DNA of 64,000 nt, from NCBI RefSeq assembly GCF_017743865.1, contig NZ_JAGHRJ010000001.1, forward strand, positions 1,054,001 to 1,118,000, given 5' to 3'. This DNA comes from Labrenzia sp. R4_2 (GTDB lineage Bacteria > Pseudomonadota > Alphaproteobacteria > Rhizobiales > Stappiaceae). How positions within the stretch are numbered: position 1 is the first letter of the stretch; every line of letters starts with the position of its first letter. The notes beneath the pieces were generated by a model that was not told the origin of the DNA, searched no databases, and saw nothing but the letters and a program-made list of their open reading frames with translations. A program made the translations under genes and the position numbers. Below, in pieces: positions 45,955 to 54,705 of the stretch.

Positions 45955-47556
45955 TTATTGAGCGCCACTTGGCGTCGAGAGTTTATCCATGACCTGGTCC
46001 AGCGAGAAGCTGGCCGCTTTCTGGCGTGGCGGGAATTCCTGGAAAGTGGCCAGGAAATTCGCAACGTACTGCTGCGCAGGTACAAGCAGATACACCCGGT
46101 CGATCAACCAGTCGTAGTACGTGTTGGACGTTCTGTAAGAGCGCTCATACGGATCGCGGCGCAGGTTGAAGATCAGCGGGACACGCAGCGGGGTGAACGG
46201 TTCGATCCAGGCCCGCAGCGTCGTGTAGGCCTTCTGCTCCATGAAGATCATTTTCCAGTCGGCATACCGCAGGGCGGTCAGATCCCCATCGTCAGAGAAA
46301 TAGAAGATCTCCTGACGCGGTCCCTTGGCTTCTTCGCCAAGCAGGTGCGGGAGGAAGTTGTAACCGTCCAGATGGACCTTGTACTCGCGACCGATCGCTT
46401 GCACACCGCCGTCCTTGAGTTGTTCCTTGATGTCAGGAACACCGGCTGCGGCCAGATAGGTCGGCAACCAGTCCATGTGGTGCATGATCGCGTTGGACAC
46501 GGAACCCGCTTCGATCTTGCCCGGCCAGCGGACCATGGACGGAACACGCCAACCGCCTTCCCAGTTGGTGTTCTTTTCGCCGAAGAACGGCGTCGCTGCG
46601 GCATCCGGCCAGGTGTTGTAATGCGGGCCGTTGTCGGTGGAATAGTGAACGATGGTGTTGTCGGCAATGCCAAGTTCGTCGATCAGGTCCAGAAGCTGAC
46701 CGACATGCATGTCATGTTCGATCATGCCAGCGGTGTATTCATCGACTGTCCGGCCAGCAATGTCGCTCGCCTGATCCATCATTTCCGGCTTCACATGGGT
46801 GCGGAAATGCATCCGTGTCCCGTTCCACCAGACATAAAAAGGCTGACCTTGCTCATGCGCCCGTTTGATGAAGTCCACAGCTGCGGCAAGTGTTTCCTCA
46901 TCCACCGTTTCCATACGCTTCTTGGTGAGTGGGCCGGTGTCTTCGATTGTCCCGTCCGCCGATGACTTGATGACACCGCGGGGACCGAAGGTTTCACGGA
47001 AGGTGCGCCCGTCCGGCATGATGACATCGCCCGGATAATCGGCGTTTTCAGGCTCTTCCTCAGCGTTCAGGTGATAAAGGTTGCCGAAGAACTCATCGAA
47101 GCCGTGATTGGTTGGCAGATGTTCGTCCTTGTCACCCAGGTGGTTTTTGCCAAACTGCCCGGTCACGTAGCCTTCGGCCTTCAAAAGACCAGCGATGGTC
47201 GGATCTTCTTCCTGCATGCCGAGATCCGCGCCGGGCAGGCCGACCTTCGACAAACCGGTGCGGAACACGCTTTGACCCATGATGTAGGACGAGCGGCCGG
47301 CCGTGCACGATTGCTCGCCGTAATAGTCGGTGAATATCATGCCTTCATTGGCGACGCGGTCGATATTCGGGGTGCGGTAGCCCATCAAGCCCATTGTGTA
47401 GGCGGAGATGTTGGACTGACCCACATCATCGCCCCAAATGACGAGGATGTTGGGTTTGGTTTCCTGAGCCGATATCGGGGCAATCCCTGCCACGGCTAGG
47501 GAGGCGATTGAAAGTGCAATCACTTTTAACCGTCTGGAGATAAATGAATAACGCAT
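45955..47556 (-). CDS. Arylsulfatase (type I, formylglycine-dependent), exported
   Basis: Type I sulfatases hydrolyse sulfate esters with a formylglycine. The 533-residue protein has a signal peptide (cleaved near PISAQ) and the family start ILVIWGDDVG with metal-binding Asp pair. The active site is Cys84 in EQSCTAGRSS, which is CxAxR rather than the usual CxPxR and still a substrate form for FGE-type maturation. FGKNHLGD, NGTRMHFRTH and STDNGPHYNTWPD complete the metal and sulfate site. The ATG at 47556 follows GAGG closely; TTG 47568 is the alternative. It heads a four-gene operon with its own FGE. Confidence 0.93.
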   Translation of the reverse strand: MRYSFISRRLKVIALSIASLAVAGIAPISAQETKPNILVIWGDDVGQSNISAYTMGLMGYRTPNIDRVANEGMIFTDYYGEQSCTAGRSSYIMGQSVFRTGLSKVGLPGADLGMQEEDPTIAGLLKAEGYVTGQFGKNHLGDKDEHLPTNHGFDEFFGNLYHLNAEEEPENADYPGDVIMPDGRTFRETFGPRGVIKSSADGTIEDTGPLTKKRMETVDEETLAAAVDFIKRAHEQGQPFYVWWNGTRMHFRTHVKPEMMDQASDIAGRTVDEYTAGMIEHDMHVGQLLDLIDELGIADNTIVHYSTDNGPHYNTWPDAAATPFFGEKNTNWEGGWRVPSMVRWPGKIEAGSVSNAIMHHMDWLPTYLAAAGVPDIKEQLKDGGVQAIGREYKVHLDGYNFLPHLLGEEAKGPRQEIFYFSDDGDLTALRYADWKMIFMEQKAYTTLRAWIEPFTPLRVPLIFNLRRDPYERSYRTSNTYYDWLIDRVYLLVPAQQYVANFLATFQEFPPRQKAASFSLDQVMDKLSTPSGAQ

Positions 47557-47876
47557 GAAGCCTCGCAATCTGTGAGGTGATGGGTACGTGCGGTTGTATC
47601 GCAGAAGAAATTTTCTGCATACTTGATCAGTCTATGCGCAATATCTGTTCACGGGAAAGTTAAAAATAACGCAGCGTTATTTGTTTTTGGCTTTGCGCAG
47701 GTTTTGGTGGCGCATCATCTGAAGGGGCGGCGGCAGCGTTGAAAAATCGCATGTGACCGGCTGCCGCATGGCGTGTCGCCGCACTTCGGCGGTTTCACAT
47801 TGAGTAAGTGAAATCCCTCATCCATATGATGGCTCAGTGTTCAACCACAACCAGGCCTTCGGGCCGGGAAAGAGCC
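47557..47876. other. Divergent region between the sulfatase operon and cioAB
   Basis: These 320 bp carry the promoters of both operons. They contain a perfect dyad, AAATAACG-CAG-CGTTATTT (47664-47682), flanked by A and T runs, which could be an operator or a terminator. I find no FNR-type TTGAT-N4-ATCAA box and no gene. Confidence 0.5.
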
Positions 47877-49253
47877 ATGGAAGAACTTCTTCTCAGCCGA
47901 ATTCAGTTCGCGGCCAACATTTCGTTCCACATCCTGTTCCCAACGATCACCATCGCGCTGGGGTGGGTGCTCCTGTTCTTCAAACTGAGGTTCAATGCGA
48001 CCGGCGATGACCGCTGGATGGCGGCATACATGTTCTGGGTGAAGATTTTCGCCCTGTCCTTTGGCCTCGGCGTTGTAAGCGGCATCACGATGAGCTTCCA
48101 GTTCGGCACCAATTGGCCGGGCTTTATGGAAACAGTCGGCAATGTCGCTGGTCCGCTGCTCGCATACGAAGTTCTGACAGCCTTCTTCCTTGAGGCAGCT
48201 TTCCTTGGGATCATGCTGTTCGGTGCGTCGCGTGTTCCGAACTGGCTGCACACGCTTGCGACCTTCCTTGTTGCATTCGGAACCACTGTCAGCGCGTTCT
48301 GGATCCTTGTCCTGAATTCCTGGATGCACACACCGGCCGGTTTTGAGCTGCGCGACGGGATTGTTCATGCCACTGACTGGTGGGCCATCATCTTCAACCC
48401 GTCCATGCCCTACCGTTTGGTGCATATGCTGCTCGCCAGCGGTTTGACCGTTGCCTTCCTCATTCTTGGCATCTCGGCCTTCCGCCGTCTGATCGGCGAT
48501 CAGTCCAAAGGCGTTCGCGTCACCTTCAAAACCGGCGCGTGGATGGCTGCCATCCTCATTCCAGTGCAGATCTATGCTGGCGATCTGCACGGCCTCAACA
48601 CCTTGGAGCATCAGCCGCAAAAGGTTGCGGCCATGGAAGGCAATTGGGAAACCTCGTCCCATGTGCCGCTGTTGCTCTTCGCCTTGCCGGATGAGGAGAA
48701 GCGACAGAACGATTTTGAGATCGGCATTCCGAGCGGCGCGTCGCTCATCCTGAAACACGATCCGGCTGGTGTGGTCCCAGGCCTGAACGATTTTTATGCC
48801 GAAGATGGGACCGCGCTTCATCCGCCGGTCGCGCCGGTCTTCTGGTCTTTCCGCGTGATGGTCGGTACAGGCGTGCTGATGCTCGTCATGAGCTGGGCGA
48901 CTGCCATAATGATGCGCCGGAACCGCGGTGTGGACGGCTTGAACCCGTGGCTGCTGCGCGGCCTCGTGGCCATGACCTTCTCCGGTTGGCTGGCTACACT
49001 TGCCGGCTGGTACACAACGGAAATCGGCCGTCAGCCTTGGCTGGTCCAAGGCGTCCTGACAACCGAGGCAGCTGTTGCCGATGTCCCGGCGCCCATGGTT
49101 GCGACAACGCTTGCAGCTTACCTGATCGTTTATGCGGTTCTGCTGGTGGCCTATATCACGGTCATCTTCCGGCTGGCCCGCAAGGCGAGCAACCCCGAAG
49201 ACACCAGGCCGCATTCCGGTGCTGCCCAAGTGGTCCTGGTCCCGGCGGAGTAA
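47877..49253 (+). CDS. cioA: Cytochrome bd-type quinol oxidase subunit I (CioA-like)
   Basis: This subunit binds the hemes of a quinol oxidase in the inner membrane. The start at 47877 follows GGGAAAGAGCC and gives 458 residues. Landmarks are SRIQFAANISFHILFP (heme ligand His), WVKIFALSFGLGVVSGITMS, FQFGTNWPGF, ETVGNVAGPLLAYE, GDLHGLNTLEHQPQKVAAME (Q-loop start) and GWYTTEIGRQPW. The quinol loop is short, as in cyanide-insensitive CioA enzymes and unlike E. coli CydA (522 residues). CioB follows after 6 bp. No cydX or cydDC is adjacent. Confidence 0.95.
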   Translation: MEELLLSRIQFAANISFHILFPTITIALGWVLLFFKLRFNATGDDRWMAAYMFWVKIFALSFGLGVVSGITMSFQFGTNWPGFMETVGNVAGPLLAYEVLTAFFLEAAFLGIMLFGASRVPNWLHTLATFLVAFGTTVSAFWILVLNSWMHTPAGFELRDGIVHATDWWAIIFNPSMPYRLVHMLLASGLTVAFLILGISAFRRLIGDQSKGVRVTFKTGAWMAAILIPVQIYAGDLHGLNTLEHQPQKVAAMEGNWETSSHVPLLLFALPDEEKRQNDFEIGIPSGASLILKHDPAGVVPGLNDFYAEDGTALHPPVAPVFWSFRVMVGTGVLMLVMSWATAIMMRRNRGVDGLNPWLLRGLVAMTFSGWLATLAGWYTTEIGRQPWLVQGVLTTEAAVADVPAPMVATTLAAYLIVYAVLLVAYITVIFRLARKASNPEDTRPHSGAAQVVLVPAE

Positions 49254-49259
49254 GACAAC

Positions 49260-50270
49260 ATGACCTATTTTGGTGATCCAACCGTCTGGCTTCCGCTGGC
49301 CTTCGCCGCTCTCATGGGCATCTCGATCCTCGTCTACGTTGTGCTCGACGGATTTGACCTTGGGGTGGGCATCCTTCTACCCCTCGGGGATGAGGAAGAA
49401 AAAGACCGCATGATCGCGGCGATCGGCCCCTTTTGGGATGCCAACGAGACATGGCTGGTGCTCGCGGTGGGGTTGTTGCTCGTGGCATTTCCCGTGGCTC
49501 ATGGCGTAATCCTGACCGCGCTTTATCTCCCCGTTGCTGTCATGCTGATCGGGCTCATTCTGCGCGGCGTTGCGTTCGAATTCCGGGCAAAGACCACCGG
49601 CAAACAGAAGCACCGCTGGAACCAGGCGTTCTTCGGTGGCTCTGTATCAGCCTCGCTCGCGCAGGGGTATATGCTCGGTCTCTACATCATGGGCCTGGAA
49701 CACACACCAGCCACCATCGCTTTTGGGGTCTTGACCGCGCTCTGTCTGACGGCCGGTTACGGCTTTATCGGTGCGACCTGGCTGATCATCAAATCCGAAG
49801 GCACCTTACAGATGAAGGCGATCCGATGGGCCCGGACGCGGCTTTGGGGTGTGGTCTTGGGTTTCGGTGCGATCTCGCTGGCAAGCCCGTTGGTCAGCGA
49901 CCGGATCTTCGAAAAATGGTTTTCCTTTCCCTCGATGATCCTGCTGGCGCCCCTGCCATTGATGTCGGCTCTTTTGGTCTTCATCCTGTACAGAGCGCTG
50001 CAGCACCTGCCGGCCAAAGACGACAAGTGGGCGTGGGTGCCGTTCACGGCAACGGCCAGCCTGTTCCTTCTGGCATTCGCAGGATTGGCTTATTCCTTCT
50101 ACCCCTACGTGGTACCGGAGCAGCTCACCCTTTATGAAAGCGCAAGTGCGCCGGAAAGCCTGTTTATCATCCTGTTTGGGGCCTTGTTCGTCCTGCCGGT
50201 GATCATCGGCTACACTATCCTCGCCTACACTGTCTTCCGCGGCAAGGCGACCGAGCTGCGCTACGACTAG
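49260..50270 (+). CDS. cioB: Cytochrome bd-type quinol oxidase subunit II (CioB-like)
   Basis: The 336-residue membrane protein is the partner of CioA in the oxidase complex. It has nine or so hydrophobic helices and the family segments VYVVLDGFDLGVGILLPLGD near the N-terminus, GPFWDANETWLVLAVGLLLV (the conserved WDGNE-like motif, here FWDANETW) and RGVAFEFRAKT. It starts 6 bp after the cioA stop, so the two are one operon. It is convergent with the antiporter gene, leaving only 17 bp between stops. Confidence 0.95.
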   Translation: MTYFGDPTVWLPLAFAALMGISILVYVVLDGFDLGVGILLPLGDEEEKDRMIAAIGPFWDANETWLVLAVGLLLVAFPVAHGVILTALYLPVAVMLIGLILRGVAFEFRAKTTGKQKHRWNQAFFGGSVSASLAQGYMLGLYIMGLEHTPATIAFGVLTALCLTAGYGFIGATWLIIKSEGTLQMKAIRWARTRLWGVVLGFGAISLASPLVSDRIFEKWFSFPSMILLAPLPLMSALLVFILYRALQHLPAKDDKWAWVPFTATASLFLLAFAGLAYSFYPYVVPEQLTLYESASAPESLFIILFGALFVLPVIIGYTILAYTVFRGKATELRYD

Positions 50271-50287
50271 ATCTTGGTTAGAGGGGA

Positions 50288-51877
50288 CTAGGCCGGTGCT
50301 GCCTTCTCTCCCTCTGCCGAGTTTTCGGAACCGGTTGTTTCAAGGGCATGGATGGCAAGGCTTTGCCCGGCTTCCTGCATGGTCAGATATGTTTGGTCCG
50401 CCCCGGCTTCGGTGATTTGAGCCACGTGATCGGCATGCAGGGCATGGCTGACGATCGTTCCGGAGAAGCCACTGGCTCGTAACATCCGTGCTGCGATAAG
50501 TTTGGCCTCAAGATCATCCATTGCCAGAACTGCCGCGGTGATTTTGCTGAGGTCGACGCTATTCCAGAAATTGCTGTCTTCTGCGTCCGCAAAGATGACA
50601 TTGCGATCAGCTTCCGCATGGCCCTGGACCTTATAAATGTCTGCATCCAAACCAATGGGGCGGTGCTCTTTTTCAATCAGAGCATTGTAGGCGGCGGTCC
50701 CGGTGCGCCCCATCCCGAATACCAGGATATCCGCGTCTCCAAGGTCTTTGGGTTGTTCGTCCGGGTGACGCGTCGACAGTTCAAACCGTTGCAATTGAGG
50801 TTCGAACCGTTCGAAAATCTGGTGCGCAAAGCGATTGAGGGGCGCGGCTATCAGGAAAGACACCGACACGGCAATCGCAAGAGGGACGAGATAGTCCTGA
50901 GCGGCCGGGATCCCGGCCGCGACGATCAAGCCGAATTCACTATAAGCTGTCAGCGACAAGGCCGTGACGAAGGAGGTTCTTGCCCGGAGTTTGAAAGCGA
51001 TCAGGACGGCAAAAAACAGGATGCCTTTCAAGGGCAACATTGCTGCCAGAACCAACGCAAAGACGATCGCATTCCAGTCCGGGAGCCCGGACATTCCGAT
51101 CGATAGAAAAAAGCCGATCAGGAAGACTTCTTTGAGCGCCCAAAGTGAGCTGGACAATTCACCTGCCCGGGGGTGACCGGAGAGCAGAAGCCCCATAACG
51201 AGCGCACCGATCTCGCCTTTCAATCCGATGATCTCGAAACCGACACCGCCGATGACCAGGCTGAGCATCATGCCGGTCAACAACAAGACTTCGTCGTGCC
51301 CGGCAAGATCCAGCAACTTGAACAGGACCGGCCTCAGCAGAGGCGTTGCGAAAATCAAAAGAGCCAAGGGACCAGGCAGTTTTCCGGCAAAGATTGCCAA
51401 AACCACCAGTGCGATAATGTCTTGCACGATCAGGATGCCGATGGCGGTCCGCCCATGAAATGTGCCGAGCTCGCGCTTGGCCTCAAGGATCTTTGCCGAG
51501 AGCACGGTGGAGGAAAAGGCGAGGGCGATGCCAACAAGCAGCGCACCCATCCATTCGGATGTGAAGAGCAGCCAGATGATCGGTGTGAACACGCCAATAG
51601 ACACGATAAAATGGATCAGCGCGCCGCCAACCACTTGCGGTTCGGTTATCTGCCTGAGTTTCAGCTTCAAACCGATGGTGAACAACAGCATCAAAACGCC
51701 GAGTTCGGCGACGTAATCAAGAATTGGGCCCGTTTCGCCCGGCATTCCAAAGCGCGGTCCGATCAGGTTGATGAAAAAGCCTGCAGCCAGAAAGCCAACA
51801 AGCGGCGGCAGGCCTACCTGCCGGACAGCAAGCCCGAACACGAACGCTGTTCCGATCGCAAAGACTTCAAAGTGCAT
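50288..51877 (-). CDS. CPA2-family cation:proton antiporter with C-terminal TrkA-N domain (YbaL/Kef-like)
   Basis: The 529-residue protein has about twelve hydrophobic helices (residues 1-380) of the Kef/CPA2 type, including GLPPLVGFLAAGFFINLIGP, ELGVLMLLFTIGLKLKLRQI and the exchanger segment GLKGEIGALVMGLLLSG. A cytoplasmic Rossmann domain follows with DILVFGMGRTGTAAYNALIE (dinucleotide-binding loop) and LDAD. Such proteins exchange K+ or Na+ for protons and are gated by nucleotide or glutathione binding. Which cation is used is not clear. AGGTGAG precedes the ATG. It is transcribed alone. Confidence 0.9.
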   Translation of the reverse strand: MHFEVFAIGTAFVFGLAVRQVGLPPLVGFLAAGFFINLIGPRFGMPGETGPILDYVAELGVLMLLFTIGLKLKLRQITEPQVVGGALIHFIVSIGVFTPIIWLLFTSEWMGALLVGIALAFSSTVLSAKILEAKRELGTFHGRTAIGILIVQDIIALVVLAIFAGKLPGPLALLIFATPLLRPVLFKLLDLAGHDEVLLLTGMMLSLVIGGVGFEIIGLKGEIGALVMGLLLSGHPRAGELSSSLWALKEVFLIGFFLSIGMSGLPDWNAIVFALVLAAMLPLKGILFFAVLIAFKLRARTSFVTALSLTAYSEFGLIVAAGIPAAQDYLVPLAIAVSVSFLIAAPLNRFAHQIFERFEPQLQRFELSTRHPDEQPKDLGDADILVFGMGRTGTAAYNALIEKEHRPIGLDADIYKVQGHAEADRNVIFADAEDSNFWNSVDLSKITAAVLAMDDLEAKLIAARMLRASGFSGTIVSHALHADHVAQITEAGADQTYLTMQEAGQSLAIHALETTGSENSAEGEKAAPA

Positions 51878-52106
51878 GCCGGTCTCACCTGTTGGTTCGT
51901 GCCCTAACGGTAGTCGTCAATTCTTGGGCGATTCCCTGCGCACATCAATCGTCTTGGGTCGATTCAATCACTGGGTCCGGAGGCGCGACTTCGAACCGAT
52001 AACTTGGTCTTTCAAATAGAAAGACATCAGGTCCCTGGATTTGCCTTCACTGAGGAGAAGGCAATGGGCATAAAGACGCGTCACACCGTAAGTGATACCA
52101 AACCCG

Positions 52107-52922
52107 TCAGTTCACTTCGCGTGTGGGTGCCTCACCCTTTGCCTGTTCTTGAAGCCCAAGAACCTCTTCGAGTGCTGTTTGAAAACGGTCAACGACGCCA
52201 TCGGCCGTCTCCAGATTGAAGGCGAAGTTCAGGCTTACAGTGTCTGCCAGAAACACCGGTTCGAACTCGGCGGGATCTATTCCTGCCTTGGCTGAGAGCC
52301 TTGCAAAGTTTTTCCACTGGATTGGGATGAAGTCGATCCGGTCGGCGGCCAGCATTTTAACATTGAAAATGCCTTGGCTGTTGAACGTCGTATTTTCTTC
52401 CGGAATACCGTGCCGCTTTGCAAAAACCGCACTGGCCCCATCAATTACGACGCCGACCTTGTATTGATGGAGGTCTTCTGACTTTTCGATTTCGAAGTTC
52501 CGCTCCTTTTTGCCGATGAAATAGGAGTCGAACTTGAGGATCGGGCCTGCCCATTTGAAAAGGCGTTCCCGTTCGGGCGTGCGGCCCGTGGAGAACAGAA
52601 CCGTATTTGCATCAATCTGTGCTTGGTGAAAAGCTCGTGCCCAGGGAAGGAATACAATGTCCTCTCGAGTTTGGGTCGACCCGACTTTTTGAAGGATCTT
52701 GTCCAAGAGATCGGCTGTTTGACCTTTGACCACGCCATCTTCGACATAGTGGTAGGGCTTCCAGTCTTCGGAAAGAAGCTTGAGCTCTGGAAATGTGGTC
52801 TCGGCTTGAACAGGTTCCCCAAAGGACGCTGCCGCTGTGAGAAGCAAACCGGCGGCAACAACCGCTCGCCATCGACGGGACAAGCCCCTCGCAATCCGCT
52901 TCACTGCTTTTGGATCTGACAT
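52107..52922 (-). CDS. Periplasmic solute-binding-like protein (family 3 type)
   Basis: The 271-residue protein has a twin-Arg-containing, basic N-terminus (RIARGLSRRWRAVVAAGLLL) and a signal peptide ending near VQAE. Family-3 features follow: LKLLSEDWKPYHYVEDGVVK, VFLPWARAFHQAQIDANTVL, TPERERLFKWAGPILKFDSY and KVGVVIDGASAVFAKR. It resembles the protein at 37373 in the TPERERL block. No transporter genes are adjacent. The ribosome-binding site is weak and the ligand unknown. The mature protein ends in an acidic segment (EEVLGLQEQAKGEAPTREVN). Confidence 0.8.
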   Translation of the reverse strand: MSDPKAVKRIARGLSRRWRAVVAAGLLLTAAASFGEPVQAETTFPELKLLSEDWKPYHYVEDGVVKGQTADLLDKILQKVGSTQTREDIVFLPWARAFHQAQIDANTVLFSTGRTPERERLFKWAGPILKFDSYFIGKKERNFEIEKSEDLHQYKVGVVIDGASAVFAKRHGIPEENTTFNSQGIFNVKMLAADRIDFIPIQWKNFARLSAKAGIDPAEFEPVFLADTVSLNFAFNLETADGVVDRFQTALEEVLGLQEQAKGEAPTREVN

Positions 52923-53174
52923 CTACTGCTTCATCCAACCATGCTATGGAAGCATTATCAGGTAACACCTGTAGAAGTTAAAAGTCTGAGATTTAAAAAG
53001 TAAATAATATCGGCGTCACAAAGTCGTTTAAGTTGAAGAAATCATCGGGGAAGATATTTGAAAAGCTGCGTGTATTTTAAAAATACATTACTCTGGGTGT
53101 AAAAAGCATCAATTTTAGGCAAAATGATTTGCCAATATCGCAAGCAAATGATGGCAGGTTTCGTCCGGGAGACG
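52923..53174. other. AT-rich spacer between a binding-protein gene and the RES toxin gene
   Basis: About 250 bp, more AT-rich than the flanks, with long A and T runs (for example TTTAAAAAGTAAATAATAT). It is upstream of the binding-protein gene and downstream of the toxin gene. I see no coding frame or hairpin I can support. Confidence 0.35.
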
Positions 53175-53867
53175 TCACGGGTCTGTCACTTCCAAGACTT
53201 CGCCGGTGTCCAGGCGTTTGACGAAATCAACCCGGTCTCCATTCCAGTGATAGCTGAAGTGCGAGGATTGGACAGGGATCGAAACCACGTCCGGCCAGAA
53301 CGCCCCCAAACATTCACCGCCTGCACAACGGACACTTTTCCAGACAAGGCCATCGCTGCCTGAGGCTCGGATTTCGGCGCCCGCCTTCTGGGAGAGACCA
53401 TAATCGGAGGCATGAAGGACACCCGGCACATCATTGACGTCTGTCAGGTCCGCGTCGACGGACCCGACCAAAAGCCGGAACTGGGATGCCCATCCGGCGT
53501 CCTCGCGTGTTGAGGCCATGAACCTTGCATGGTGATAAATTGTCTCCGCGAGAGCCACGTTCTCTGAATTGCCCGCGTAGTAGATCCCGTACCTGCCATC
53601 TGAAAACCGACCGGGCCTCAGCGGAGAGCAATGGACAAACGGTGCCATGACATAGCTGGCGCCGGGACCAGAAACGCGTCGATGAACTGGGACTTTGCCA
53701 AGGTCGCCGATTTCGCCGCGCACGCGCGGATTGGTTTTTGCCTCGACCGAAGCCAGAGCTTCCCAGTCCTTTGGGTCGGCGATGTCTTCAAACAAATCAA
53801 TGGGAGGGTAGAGGGAGCGGATAATGCGAAAGGTCCGCGCCCACCTTACGCGCCGGATGTGCGGCAT
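53175..53867 (-). CDS. RES-domain toxin of a RES-Xre toxin-antitoxin pair
   Basis: RES toxins act on NAD+ and stop growth when free. The 230-residue protein has the RES features: VHRRVSGPGASYVMAPFVHC (Arg), RPGRFSDGRYGIYYAGNSEN (Tyr) and VALAETIYHH (Glu), then a variable C-terminal half. It starts 3 bp after the antitoxin stop on the same strand, the usual antitoxin-first order. The N-terminal region before the domain (about 70 residues) is longer than in minimal RES toxins. Assigned from family pattern; toxicity is not shown. Confidence 0.85.
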   Translation of the reverse strand: MPHIRRVRWARTFRIIRSLYPPIDLFEDIADPKDWEALASVEAKTNPRVRGEIGDLGKVPVHRRVSGPGASYVMAPFVHCSPLRPGRFSDGRYGIYYAGNSENVALAETIYHHARFMASTREDAGWASQFRLLVGSVDADLTDVNDVPGVLHASDYGLSQKAGAEIRASGSDGLVWKSVRCAGGECLGAFWPDVVSIPVQSSHFSYHWNGDRVDFVKRLDTGEVLEVTDP

Positions 53868-53870
53868 GGC

Positions 53871-54299
53871 TTACCAAACCCCACGTTCGGCATTCAGCCA
53901 GCGGCGCAGGCTTTCAAGGTCGGACATTTCACCGCGCAGCATGACATCAAGGGCAGATTGTCCCTCAAAAGCGTCATTTTCCTTCTTCACCCATGCGTAT
54001 CCGCGCTTTGGCTCGTTGAAGAGATGGCGGATGCCTTTGTGTATTCCCATCAGATGCGCCATGCGCATCTTGCGGTCCCGGTCCACGCGGCCGATGTCGC
54101 CCCGTTTCCACCGGTCCCATGTGCTTTGCGACATGTCGCCCAGCAGCGTGCGGGATTGCGCATCGCTCAAGCCCCAGGCCTTGAAGAGGTTGACAGTCGC
54201 GCGCGCCAACGCGCCGGCTTCATCGTCCGTGATGACCGGGTTCTGTGCGTGGGCTGGCGTCGATGTTATCGGTTGCAAGCTCAACTCAAACTCCATCAT
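53871..54299 (-). CDS. Xre/MbcA-ParS-family antitoxin
   Basis: The protein of about 142 residues has the antitoxin layout: a helix-turn-helix (LFKAWGLSDAQSRTLLGDMS, then QSTWDRWKRGD) followed by the C-terminal DUF2384 toxin-binding part (IHKGIRHLFNEPKRGYAWVK, then MLRGEMSDLESLRRWLNAER). I place the start at the ATG at 54299; the frame is open to a TTG at 54335. No Shine-Dalgarno sequence is visible, and the start codon lies inside an inverted-repeat operator, so the mRNA may be leaderless. The toxin gene follows by 3 bp. Confidence 0.88.
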   Translation of the reverse strand: MMEFELSLQPITSTPAHAQNPVITDDEAGALARATVNLFKAWGLSDAQSRTLLGDMSQSTWDRWKRGDIGRVDRDRKMRMAHLMGIHKGIRHLFNEPKRGYAWVKKENDAFEGQSALDVMLRGEMSDLESLRRWLNAERGVW

Positions 54300-54332
54300 T
54301 TGACGGTATTTTATATTATATATGTCAAATGA
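54296..54332. promoter_or_regulatory. Inverted-repeat operator overlapping the antitoxin start
   Basis: TCATTTGAC (54296-54304) and GTCAAATGA (54324-54332) are a perfect 9-bp inverted repeat, 20 bp centre gap included, with a TATAAT-like sequence between them on the minus strand. The antitoxin ATG lies in the left arm. Autorepression by the antitoxin-toxin complex is the natural reading. Confidence 0.65.
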
Positions 54333-54435
54333 CAATTCTGTTGCTTGATTTCAAGAGCGCCGGTGTAACTACTCTTTTTATTCACATGGGAGATCGATCC
54401 CCATCGCGCGCCCAGCATTTGAATCTCAAAAAACG

Positions 54436-54472
54436 AAAACCCGCCCGATCGTCAGCGATGGGCGGGTTTTTT
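54436..54472. terminator. Strong terminator beyond the displaced nrdJ tail
   Basis: AAAACCCGCCC (54436-54446) pairs with GGGCGGGTTTT (54460-54470), followed by TT. An A run on the other side makes it work in both directions. It lies 68 bp beyond the displaced nrdJ 3' copy, which marks that copy as the original end of the gene. Confidence 0.92.
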
Positions 54473-54539
54473 GTTCTGGGCGCCGGGAGCCGCGCTGAGA
54501 CCGGCGGTGGCCGGTCTGGGCGAACTCCCTGGTGAGGTC

Positions 54540-54705
54540 TTAGCTGCAGCCGGAGGTGGAGCCGCAGGTGTCGCATTTCAGGCAGGTGCCGTTGCGCACC
54601 ATGGTGAAGTTGCCGCATTCCGCGCAGCTTTCGCCTTCATAGCCTTTCATGCGGGCCTGGGCGATCTGCTGGGCGGCTGTCTTGATCTGCTGGGCAGGGA
54701 GACTT
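54540..54705 (-). pseudogene. Displaced 3' end of nrdJ (about 166 bp)
   Basis: This segment repeats the end of nrdJ at an exact distance of 1980 bp. Bases 54561-54674 are identical to 56541-56654. The last 21 bases of the coding copy (54540-54560) differ at 7 positions, and every difference is synonymous. On the other side, 54675-54705 has three substitutions and a one-base deletion before homology ends. It encodes the zinc-ribbon tail [23 protein letters not shown] and stop, but has no start. Its position before the terminator suggests it holds the original tail. Confidence 0.9.

Noticed and set aside
47557..47876. Possible FNR/Anr box upstream of cioAB
   Set aside because: The only similar sequence (CTTGATCAGTCTATG) lacks the second half-site at the right distance.
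47841..49229. Minus-strand open frame of 462 codons opposite cioA
   Set aside because: The cioA protein is unmistakable in the other strand, and this frame has the polar, His- and Gln-rich composition of an antisense shadow.
54540..54705. Small separate zinc-ribbon gene behind the AIPR gene
   Set aside because: It has no start codon or ribosome-binding site, carries a one-base deletion at its far end, and matches the end of nrdJ almost base for base; it is a displaced gene end.
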